A stretch of DNA of 29,867 nt from JBOGGX01 sp050744245. Lineage in GTDB: Bacteria > Actinomycetota > Acidimicrobiia > Acidimicrobiales > JBOGGX01. Positions 1 through 7,035 of this stretch are shown piece by piece. The notes beneath the pieces were generated by a model. That model was not told the DNA's origin, searched no databases, and saw only the letters and a list, made by a program, of their open reading frames with translations. Each line of letters opens with the position of its first letter. Position 1 is the stretch's first letter. The stretch lies in contig JBOGGX010000150.1 in the NCBI GenBank assembly GCA_050744245.1, positions 1 to 29,867 of the forward strand, written 5' to 3'. Both the position numbers and the translations under genes were made by a program.

Positions 1-22
1 GCGACGAGGTGTGCGCGCCGCA

Positions 23-56
23 CCACCGCCACGGTGGCTGAGCGCGAAAACCTCGG
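23..56 (-). repeat. Dispersed palindromic element, copy 1
   Basis: A 34-nt intergenic block matches positions 27622-27655 in the opposite orientation at 29 of 34 positions. It holds a short hairpin (CCACCG at 23-28, CGGTGG at 32-37, 3-nt loop) and an arm that is identical in both copies, CGCGAAAACCTCGG (43-56). It lies just past the stop codon of the probable immunity gene at 65, so it could also act as a weak terminator there. There is no T-tract, and the other copy lies between divergent genes, so a dispersed intergenic repeat is the better reading. Positions 1-22 show nothing else recognisable. Confidence 0.55.
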
Positions 57-64
57 CCGGGCGA

Positions 65-373
65 CTACAGCTCCCTGGCTCGAAGCAGTTCGAGCCAGTC
101 GGCTTGGCGCACGGCGACCTCGATCTCCGGTGCCGGATTGATCACGTACACGAGCACAGCCGGGTCTGGGAAGTCCGCTTCCTGCAGGTAACCCTCGTCG
201 TCGCGCTCGTTGGCGATGAGCTGAAGTTGTGGCCGCTCGGGGCCGAGCGTGGCGTAGTAGCGGCCCCAGTGGTCGTTGTGCCAGGCGCCGATCTCGCGGC
301 GCGTGAGCTCGGCCAGCCGACGGGCGGCCTCGTGGATGGCCAGGTCCGTGCCGAGCAGCAGAGAGATCGTCAT
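65..373 (-). CDS. Probable immunity protein of the adjacent polymorphic toxin
   Basis: This is a 102-residue acidic, soluble protein with no signal peptide or membrane segment. I do not recognise its family. The immunity role is inferred from context: it is small, lies immediately 3' of a WXG100-nucleotidyltransferase toxin gene, and its ATG overlaps the toxin stop codon as ATGA (370-373). No Shine-Dalgarno sequence is visible before the ATG, so translation probably depends on coupling to the toxin. Visible features are a Trp/His/Tyr-rich patch near residues 30-40 (GAWHNDHWGRYY) and a Trp-Leu-Glu-Leu-Leu C-terminal helix. Unusually, its frame is also open without a stop up to the toxin start at 1717, because of the toxin frameshift. 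It could instead be an unrelated small protein, but the toxin-immunity arrangement is typical. Confidence 0.6.
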   Translation of the reverse strand: MTISLLLGTDLAIHEAARRLAELTRREIGAWHNDHWGRYYATLGPERPQLQLIANERDDEGYLQEADFPDPAVLVYVINPAPEIEVAVRQADWLELLRAREL

Positions 374-1717
374 CGGCTCGGCACCGCGATGCTGGGTCCT
401 CGGGCCACGATGTCGTCGACCGTCCGGTACAGCATGATGCTTACCGGTCGGCCAACCTGTGCATTCAGGTTGGCGAGCTCGTCTGCCAGGCCAAGGCGCA
501 GAACGTCGTCTCCACTGATTGGTCCGGTGCGGGTGGCGCCGCCTCGCAGTGGGATGCCGAGTTCTTGGGCTCGGGCGAAGGCGGTGGGGCTCGCGATCGC
601 GAGGTCGATATCGCTGTCCGAGCCGAAGGGTGAGCCGTCGCGGTACCTGACCCGGGTGACCGAGCTGCCGCGCACATGCACGGTTGCGTCGTGAAATCCC
701 GCTCGTTGGAGGCCGGCGTTGAGTTCGCGGGTGAAGGCGGTGTAGTCGCGGCGGCCGAGGAAGCCGAGGGGGACGGGGGGGGCGGGCGACGATGGATGAC
801 GGCGTGTACTGGCCGGGCGGCAGGCCGGGGGTGGCGGCGTCGAGGACGGCGGCGACCAGTTGGGTGTCGTGCTGGGCTTGGCGGAACCCGGCGCTGGAGA
901 GGGTGGCGACGACCATGGGGAGGAGGAGGGCGTCGACGAACTCGAGGTGGTGGGTGGCGAACGCGCCGGCGAGGTGGGCCCGGGTGTTGCGCCGCTCGAT
1001 CTCCTCGACGTAGTTGACGACGACGTCGTCGGTGAGGGCCGGGTTGGCGGCGGCTTCGATGAGGAAGTCGAATTGTTCCTCGAAGCGCTGCGGGTGCTCG
1101 AGAATCCACAGCCGTTGTTCTGCGTCCAGGTTGGGATGCGTGAGCGCCAGATGGGTGAGCCAGTCGACGTAGCCGGCGTCGTCTGCGTTCTGTTCGACCA
1201 CGGCGGCCGGGCCGGCGTCGGGGTTGGTCCAGCCGGGTCGGGCCCGGGCGGCGACGGCCTGGAGGCGCTGGCCGAGCCGGCCGGCGGTGGTGTCGAGCAG
1301 ACCCATGACCGTTCGGTACCGGCGCCCGATGTCGGAGGTGGTGGCGGCGGCCGCCTCGTGGGCCTGGCGGGCGTCGACCACATCAATGTCTCGCAACCGC
1401 TCGGCCTCGGCCTGGGCCTGCTCGACGTTGAGCCGATCGATATCGGACCGGGCATCGTCGATGGCGTCGGCGTAGCGGTCGAGGATGGCGGCCGCCTGGT
1501 CGAGGGCGGCGGCCGCATCAGCCAGCCGGGCGACGTTGCGGTCGAGTTGGGCGACGGCGGATCGGCTGGCCGTCCCCTCCCACGCAGCCGACATGGCACC
1601 GGTCTGGGCCGACACGGCGGCACCGGCGTCGCCGAGGGTGGATCGAGCGGCCCGCCAGGTCCGGGCCGTGGCCCGGGCCACGTCTGGGTCATCCACGGGA
1701 TACGCCAGCACTCCCAT
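370..1717 (-). CDS. WXG100 polymorphic toxin with nucleotidyltransferase C-terminus, frameshifted at C8
   Basis: As sequenced, the gene needs a one-base shift at 775-782 (C8 on the coding strand). With C7 it encodes 448 residues. Residues 1-110 form a long helical region with a Trp-Glu-Gly turn at 46-48, as in WXG100/ESX substrates, which suggests type VII export. Residues 175-300 are mostly helical. A Pro-rich linker (about 298-318) carries the frameshift. Residues 320-448 resemble a minimal nucleotidyltransferase: Gly-Ser-Ser at 350-352 followed by Asp369-Ile-Asp371, the usual metal and nucleotide site. I do not see a clear third acidic residue in the later strand (VSIMLY). The ATG at 1717 lies 8 nt after a TAACAT box, suggesting a leaderless start. 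The gene starts 11 nt after the response-regulator stop and ends in an ATGA overlap with the immunity gene. A toxin role is inferred from architecture. A sequencing error, a true pseudogene, or phase variation could each explain the shift. Confidence 0.7.
775..782 (-). repeat. C8 homopolymer (G8 on plus strand) at the toxin frameshift
   Basis: Eight G on the plus strand read as eight C in the toxin gene, in the Pro-rich linker just before the catalytic domain. Upstream of it the WXG100 frame is good. Downstream, the nucleotidyltransferase motif is in another frame. Removing one C joins the two exactly. A G5 run lies just beyond it at 768-772. Homopolymers of this size are common sites both of slippage in cells and of base-calling error. 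Confidence 0.8.
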
Positions 1718-1725
1718 GATGTTTC

Positions 1726-1731
1726 ATGTTA
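1726..1731 (-). promoter_or_regulatory. Candidate -10 box of a leaderless toxin transcript
   Basis: On the minus strand TAACAT is followed by 8 nt and the toxin ATG at 1717, so transcription would begin at or next to the A of the start codon. The TAA of the box is also the stop codon of the response-regulator gene. No convincing -35 element is present, as is common for actinobacterial leaderless promoters. Confidence 0.4.
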
Positions 1732-2394
1732 GTCCGACCACCCCGGTCGGACCAGCCCGGACTCGTAGGCGAACATGACCAGCTGGGCCCGGTCGCGTGC
1801 GTTCAGCTTGGCCATCGTCCGGCTGACGTGGGTCTTGGCCGTCGCCCCGCTGATGAAGAGCCGCTCGGCGATCTCGTCGTTCGACAAGCCGTCCGCCACC
1901 AGTGCCATGACCTCCCGCTCCCGGTCGGTGAGCCGGTCGAGGCCGGGCGCCACGCCGGCCGGCTTGGACCGGGTGGCGTACTCCTCGACCAGCCGGCGGG
2001 TGGCCCTGGGCGACAGCAACGCATCGCCCGACGCCGCCGCCCGCACCGCCCGGACCAGGTCGGCCGGTTCGGTGTCCTTCACCAGAAACCCGCTGGCGCC
2101 CGACCGCAGCGCCTCGAACACGTACTCGTCGAGGTCGAACGTCGTGAGGATGACGATTCGGACCTCGCCCAGCCGGGCATCCGCGGTGATCGCCCTCGTT
2201 CCTTCCAGACCGTCGACGCCGGGCATGCGGACATCCATGAGCACGACATCCGGCCTCAGCTCGAGCGCCCGTCTGGCCGCCTCGGCGCCGTCACCGGCCT
2301 CGCCGACCACCTCGATGCCGTCCTCGGCGTCGAGGAGCGCCCGCAGCCCGGCCCGCACCAGGACCTGGTCGTCGGCGAGCAGCACCCGGATCAC
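1729..2394 (-). CDS. NarL/FixJ-family response regulator (LuxR-type HTH)
   Basis: This 221-residue cytoplasmic response regulator has the usual length for the family. The receiver domain (1-118) shows the acidic pair Asp8-Asp9, phospho-acceptor Asp54 in LMDVRMPG, Thr84-Thr85 and Lys106. A LuxR-type helix-turn-helix occupies about 150-212 (LTDREREVMALVADGLSN, then a recognition helix around TAKTHVSR). Phosphorylation should promote dimerisation and DNA binding. The start is a GTG at 2394 that overlaps the kinase stop as GTGA, so the pair is translationally coupled. The divergent ABC transporter at 3718 is the likely target, as in BceRS/LiaRS-like modules. The toxin gene 11 nt downstream may be co-transcribed. 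Targets are inferred from context only. Confidence 0.93.
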   Translation of the reverse strand: MIRVLLADDQVLVRAGLRALLDAEDGIEVVGEAGDGAEAARRALELRPDVVLMDVRMPGVDGLEGTRAITADARLGEVRIVILTTFDLDEYVFEALRSGASGFLVKDTEPADLVRAVRAAASGDALLSPRATRRLVEEYATRSKPAGVAPGLDRLTDREREVMALVADGLSNDEIAERLFISGATAKTHVSRTMAKLNARDRAQLVMFAYESGLVRPGWSD

Positions 2395-3578
2395 GGCTCA
2401 TCTCCGCCGAGCGGCAGCACGGCCCGGACGGCGAACCCCCGACCCGGCCGCGGGCCGGCCTCGAGCCGACCCCCCACCGAAGCCGCCCGCTCCCGCATCC
2501 CGATGATGCCGTGACCTCCCGGCACATCGGTCGGCGCCGGCCGCCGGCGACCGGATCCCTCGTCGGCGATCTCGACGCCGAGAGCGCCGTCGACGGTCCT
2601 GATGCGCACGGTGGCCTCGGGCCGGTCGCTGTGGCGGGTCACGTTGGTGAGCGACTCCTGGATGATCCGGAACGCGGCCAGGTCGACGTTGCGGGGCACG
2701 GCGTCGAGGTCGGCATCGACCTCGACGTGGACGTCGAGCCCGGACGCACCGGCCCGTTCCACCAGGTCGTCGAGTCGACGCAGGGTCGGCGTCGGCGCTC
2801 GTGGTGCCGACTCGTCGTCCTGGCGGAGCACGCCGAGGATCGACCGCAGCTCGACCAGCGCCTCCTTGCTCGCCTGCTTGACGGTCGCCAGCGCCTCGTG
2901 GGCCTGCTCCGGCCGTTCGTCGATGAGGTGCAGCGCCACGCCGGCCTGGATGTTGATGAGCGACAGGTTGTGGGCCACGGAGTCGTGAAGCTCCCGGGCG
3001 ATACGGAGGCGCTCCTCGGTCGCCTGCCGGCGGGCCGCCTCGGCGCGCGACTCGGCCGCGGCCCGGGCACGGTCCCGCCGGCTCCTGACCGTTTCGGCCA
3101 CGCTCAGCAGCACGGTCAACCAGGCCGCGAGGAACAGCAGCCAAGCAACGGTCGGCGGCTCGTTCCGACCCAGCGCGACGCCGAGCCACGGGAAGGCGAC
3201 AAACCCGAAGACGACCGCAGCCAATGCCGCTCGCCGGTGGCCGGTGAGCACCGCCTGAACCAGGGCGACGATCAACGCGAGGAAGATCGGCCCCCGGGCG
3301 TAGCCGAGCGACCAGTACAGCAACGTGGTGGCCTGGGTGAAGGCCAGCACCGCCACCGGCCAGCGGTGGCGGAACGGCAGCGAGGCCACGCCCGCCGCGA
3401 GCAGCAGCATGCCGACCGGCCCTGGGGCGATCATTTCCGGCTGATGGGGGGCGGCGATCGCCGTGACCCCGAGCTCGATGAGACCGACCCCGGCGACGAG
3501 GGCGACCTCGAAGAGGGCGCGTGATCGAGAGCCGGGGTTCACCCCAGGAAGCGTACGGATCGGCGCTCGGCGCCGCAT
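2391..3578 (-). CDS. Sensor histidine kinase, NarL-partner type (HisKA_3)
   Basis: This is a 395-residue membrane sensor kinase. The N-terminal third holds about five or six hydrophobic segments with little extracytoplasmic sequence, as in DesK/LiaS-type sensors that detect membrane or transporter state. A basic Ala-rich coiled-coil linker follows. The HisKA_3 dimerisation helix carries phospho-acceptor His198 in ARELHDSVAHNLS. The HATPase domain has an N-box (FRIIQESLTNVTRHS) and a G-box (GHGIIGMRERA). I chose the ATG at 3578. The frame stays open to 3698, but the added 40 residues are Arg/Pro-rich and unlike a kinase N-terminus, so the start is uncertain. Its stop overlaps the regulator start (GTGA), and it diverges from the ABC transporter across 139 bp, which must contain both promoters. 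Confidence 0.9.
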   Translation of the reverse strand: MRRRAPIRTLPGVNPGSRSRALFEVALVAGVGLIELGVTAIAAPHQPEMIAPGPVGMLLLAAGVASLPFRHRWPVAVLAFTQATTLLYWSLGYARGPIFLALIVALVQAVLTGHRRAALAAVVFGFVAFPWLGVALGRNEPPTVAWLLFLAAWLTVLLSVAETVRSRRDRARAAAESRAEAARRQATEERLRIARELHDSVAHNLSLINIQAGVALHLIDERPEQAHEALATVKQASKEALVELRSILGVLRQDDESAPRAPTPTLRRLDDLVERAGASGLDVHVEVDADLDAVPRNVDLAAFRIIQESLTNVTRHSDRPEATVRIRTVDGALGVEIADEGSGRRRPAPTDVPGGHGIIGMRERAASVGGRLEAGPRPGRGFAVRAVLPLGGDEP

Positions 3579-3717
3579 CCACCCGACGACGCATCGCCCA
3601 CGTACTCCCAGCGTCGTACGCGCCGGCCGCCGCGGCGGCGGCGTGCGACCGAGGGAGTAGGCGCAGAGCCGCCGCCCGTCCGACGACACCATGGCCACCG
3701 GTCGTCACCATGACCTC

Positions 3718-4482
3718 ATGACGGCAACCGCAGCCATGACGGCGACGACGACCGAGCCCGGCTCGGCGGCGGGCGCCATCGCAGTTACCAAGGTGTACGG
3801 ATCCGGTGCGGCCGGCGTCCGGGCCCTCGACGACGTCACGCTCCACGTCCCGGCCGGTGAGCTGACCGCGATCATGGGCCCGTCGGGTTCTGGGAAGTCG
3901 ACGCTGCTGCACTGCATGGCCGGGCTCGACTCGGTGACCGAGGGTCGGGTCTACCTCGGCCCTGACTACCTCGATGATCTGTCGGACCGACAGCTCACCA
4001 TGGTGCGCCGGGACCGCATCGGGTTCGTGTTCCAGGCCTACAACCTCCTCCCGACCCTGACTGCGTTGGAGAACATCACCCTCCCCTTCGCCCTCGGTGG
4101 ACGGCGGCCCGACACGAAGTGGCTCGACGTGGTGATCGACACCGTCGGGCTCCGCGATCGACTCGGCCACCGACCGAGCGAGCTGTCGGGCGGCCAGCAG
4201 CAGCGGGTGGCGGTGGCCCGGGCCCTCGTCACCCGGCCCGAGATCGTTTTCGCCGACGAGCCGACCGGCAACCTCGACTCGCGATCCGGGTCGGAGATCC
4301 TCGGGTTCGTCCGGCGGGCGGTCACGGATCTCGGCCAGACGGTGGTGATGGTGACCCACGACCCGGTCGCCGCGGCGTACGCCGACGCCGTCGTGTTCCT
4401 CGCCGACGGACGGGTCGTCGACCAGATGGATGCGCCCACCGCCGAGCGCGTGCTCGACCGGATGAAGGGACTGGGTGACTGA
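3718..4482 (+). CDS. ABC transporter ATP-binding protein, LolD/MacB/BceA type
   Basis: This 254-residue ATPase would power the FtsX-type permease encoded next. Visible motifs are Walker A GPSGSGKST (residues 54-62, Lys60), the Q-loop in FQAYNLLPT, signature LSGGQQQRV (from 156), Walker B IVFADE (Glu181), D-loop GNLDSRSG, and H-loop VTHD (His214). NLLPTLTALEN and PTGNLD are typical of the subfamily acting on lipoproteins, peptides or antibiotics. I chose the ATG at 3718; ATGs at 3691 and 3736 are also in frame and none has a clear ribosome site. Its 3' end overlaps the permease start by 8 bp. The divergent two-component pair suggests induction by cell-envelope stress or an antimicrobial, but no substrate can be read from the sequence. 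Confidence 0.93.
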   Translation: MTATAAMTATTTEPGSAAGAIAVTKVYGSGAAGVRALDDVTLHVPAGELTAIMGPSGSGKSTLLHCMAGLDSVTEGRVYLGPDYLDDLSDRQLTMVRRDRIGFVFQAYNLLPTLTALENITLPFALGGRRPDTKWLDVVIDTVGLRDRLGHRPSELSGGQQQRVAVARALVTRPEIVFADEPTGNLDSRSGSEILGFVRRAVTDLGQTVVMVTHDPVAAAYADAVVFLADGRVVDQMDAPTAERVLDRMKGLGD

Positions 4483-7018
4483 CGTGCTCGCTATCAGCTT
4501 CAAGTCGATCTGGGGCCACCGGCGCCGCCTGGTGGGCACGACCGTCGCGGTCGTGCTGGGCGTCGCCTTCCTCGTCGGCACCCTCGTGTTGGGCGACACC
4601 CTCGGGGCCAACTTCGACCGGCTGTTCACCGAGGTGACGGCCAGCACCGACGTCGTCGTGCGCAACGCAACCGAGGTCAGCGAGGAGGACGGCCATGACG
4701 CCGGCGGGCCCATTCCCGCCTCGGTGCTTGACACGGTTCGTGATGTCGACGGCGTCGCGGTCGCCGAGCCCCAGGTGCTCGGCTACGGATCGCTCATCGG
4801 GAGCGACGGAGAGCCGATCGGCGGCAACGGGCCGCCGCGCCAGGCCGGCAGCTGGATCACCGACACCGAGCTCAACCCCTACCGGCTCGTCGATGGCCGT
4901 GCGCCTCAGACCGACGCAGAGGTCGTGGTGAACCGAGGGGCGGCGATCGACGGCGGCCTCGGGGTCGGCGACACGGCCGAGCTCCAGACCCCGGAGCCCA
5001 TCGAGGTCACCATCGTCGGATTGGCGACGTTTGGGGACACCGACGGGCTGGGCCAGACGACGTTCACCGCGTTCACCCTCGAGGGCGCGCAGCGCTTCGT
5101 GGCCAGGCAGCCGGACGTGGTGACCACGGTGATGGTCAGGGCCGAGCCCGGCGTGGCCCAGGACGAGCTCGTCGAGCGGATCGCCCGCGTCCTGCCCGTG
5201 GGCGTCGAGGCGATCACCGGCGACCGGCTCACCGATGAGCGCATCGACGAGATCGGCAGCACGTTCCTCGACGGCCTCCGGGCGGCGCTCGTCGTGTTCG
5301 CCGGCATCGCCCTGGTGGTGGCCGCGTTCGGCATCCACAACACGTTCGCGATCACCGTCGCCCAGCGCACCCGCGAGCTGGCGTTGCTGCGGGCGGTGGG
5401 CGCCTCCCGCCGGCAGGTGCTCGGTTCGGTGGCGATCGAGGCGGTGGCCGTCGGCGCAGTCGCATCCGCCGTCGGGACCGCGGCCGGGCTCGGGATCGCC
5501 GGCCTCCTCAAGGGAATGTTCGACGCGTTCGGGTTCGCCCTGCCCGCCGGCGGGCTCACCGTGCTCGGCTCGTCGCTCGCGGTCGGCTTCGCCGCCGGCG
5601 TGCTCGTCACCCTGGTCGCGGCGCTGACCCCGGCCCGGTCGGCATCGAGGATCGCGCCGATGGCGGCGCTTCGCGAGACCGCGGCCGAGCCGCGCGGCAT
5701 AGGCCGCATCCGACCCGTCGTCGGTATCGCCCTGGCTGCCGGCGGCGTCGCCGCCACCCTCTTCGCCGCCAGCGGCGAGGAGTTCATCGTCGTGGCCGCC
5801 GTGGGCGCGGCGGCCATCGTCGGCGGGGTGGTGGCCTTGGCTCCCGTGGTCGTGGCCCCCGCGGTCGGCCTTCTTGGCGCACCGCTGGCCCGGCTGCGCG
5901 GCGTCACCGGTGTGCTCGCCCGGCAGAACGCGCGTCGGAACCCCCGCCGCAGCGCGTCCACCTCGACCGCCCTCGTCATCGGGGTCGCGGTGGTCGCCCT
6001 GTTCACCGTCTTCACCGCTTCGTTGCGGGCCACCCTCGACGACGACGTCAGCGCCGCCTTCGGTGGCGACCTCGTCATCGGCACCCCGGCATTCGGCGGA
6101 GGCGGACTGAGCCCGCAGCTGGTCGACGAGCTCGGTTCGCGGCCCGAGGTCGATCAGGCCGTCGGGCTCGGCGGCGGGCTGGCGCTCGTCGACGGTGACT
6201 CGACCACGGTCACCGCGACCGACCTGAATGAGCTCGGCTCGGTGGTCGAGCTTGGCCTGGTCGACGGGGACCTGGCCGAGGTCGGCCCGGACGGCGTCGC
6301 CGTGTCCGAGACCAGGGCCGACGACGAGGCATGGTCGATCGGGAGCCAGGTGGAAGCGACGTTTGTCGACGGCGGCACCGAACGGCTGACGGTCCGAGCC
6401 ATCTACGAGCCGACCGATCTGCTCGGCGGAATGACGATTCCCGGCGAGGTATGGGCGGCCCACACCCCGCAGGCGGTGGACCGGGCCGTGCTGGTGGCGC
6501 TGAGCGAGGGCGTCTCCATCGGCGCGGGCCGCCAGGCGATCGAGCCGCTCGCCGACCGCTACGGCGGCGATGTCCAGGACCGCGATGAGTACGTCGCAGC
6601 AAACACCGAGGGGCTCGACCTGCTCCTCAACATCATCTACGTGATGCTGGCCCTGGCCATCTTCATCGCCCTGCTCGGCATCGCCAACACGCTGTCGCTG
6701 GCCGTGTACGAACGTCGGCGCGAGCTCGGGCTGCTGCGAGCGGTGGGCCAGACCCAACGCCAGGCCCGCTCCATGATCCGTTGGGAATCGGTGATCCTGT
6801 CCTCCTTCGGGACCCTGGTCGGCTTGGCCGTCGGCAGCTTCATCGGCTGGGTGCTGTTCATGGCCGTCACCGGTTCGGATGACGGTACGTTCGCCCTGCC
6901 CGTCCCCCAGCTGGCCGTGGCCGCGGGGCTCGGGGCGCTGGCCGGGATGGCCGCCGCCTTCCGACCCGCCCGCCGCGCGGCCCGGCTCCCGATCCTCAAC
7001 GCCCTCGCCGCCGAGTGA
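4475..7018 (+). CDS. Large FtsX/MacB-type ABC transporter permease
   Basis: This 847-residue integral membrane protein has duplicated architecture. TM1 lies near residues 20-40, a first extracytoplasmic domain runs to about 255, and an FtsX four-helix block (about 260-390) contains the cytoplasmic loop motif TRELALLRAVGASRRQV. Two or three extra helices follow (about 410-475), then another TM (about 492-515), a second extracytoplasmic domain (about 515-695), and a second FtsX block (about 705-845) with the matching loop RRELGLLRAVGQTQRQA. The two loop copies are internal paralogues and the presumed contacts for the ATPase. The start is a GTG at 4475, with an AAGGGA ribosome site upstream, inside the ATPase gene. 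Such permeases usually move lipids, lipoproteins or peptides by mechanotransmission rather than simple import. The substrate here is unknown. Confidence 0.92.
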   Translation: MTDVLAISFKSIWGHRRRLVGTTVAVVLGVAFLVGTLVLGDTLGANFDRLFTEVTASTDVVVRNATEVSEEDGHDAGGPIPASVLDTVRDVDGVAVAEPQVLGYGSLIGSDGEPIGGNGPPRQAGSWITDTELNPYRLVDGRAPQTDAEVVVNRGAAIDGGLGVGDTAELQTPEPIEVTIVGLATFGDTDGLGQTTFTAFTLEGAQRFVARQPDVVTTVMVRAEPGVAQDELVERIARVLPVGVEAITGDRLTDERIDEIGSTFLDGLRAALVVFAGIALVVAAFGIHNTFAITVAQRTRELALLRAVGASRRQVLGSVAIEAVAVGAVASAVGTAAGLGIAGLLKGMFDAFGFALPAGGLTVLGSSLAVGFAAGVLVTLVAALTPARSASRIAPMAALRETAAEPRGIGRIRPVVGIALAAGGVAATLFAASGEEFIVVAAVGAAAIVGGVVALAPVVVAPAVGLLGAPLARLRGVTGVLARQNARRNPRRSASTSTALVIGVAVVALFTVFTASLRATLDDDVSAAFGGDLVIGTPAFGGGGLSPQLVDELGSRPEVDQAVGLGGGLALVDGDSTTVTATDLNELGSVVELGLVDGDLAEVGPDGVAVSETRADDEAWSIGSQVEATFVDGGTERLTVRAIYEPTDLLGGMTIPGEVWAAHTPQAVDRAVLVALSEGVSIGAGRQAIEPLADRYGGDVQDRDEYVAANTEGLDLLLNIIYVMLALAIFIALLGIANTLSLAVYERRRELGLLRAVGQTQRQARSMIRWESVILSSFGTLVGLAVGSFIGWVLFMAVTGSDDGTFALPVPQLAVAAGLGALAGMAAAFRPARRAARLPILNALAAE

Positions 7019-7035
7019 CCCTGCGCCCGGCCCGG

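Noticed and set aside
3579..3698. Forty extra N-terminal residues for the histidine kinase
   Set aside because: The extension is Arg/Pro-rich, occupies most of the divergent promoter region, and the ATG at 3578 directly precedes kinase-like sequence.
2398..4734. Minus-strand open frame spanning the kinase and ABC ATPase
   Set aside because: Covers two genes in the wrong frame or strand; no domains.
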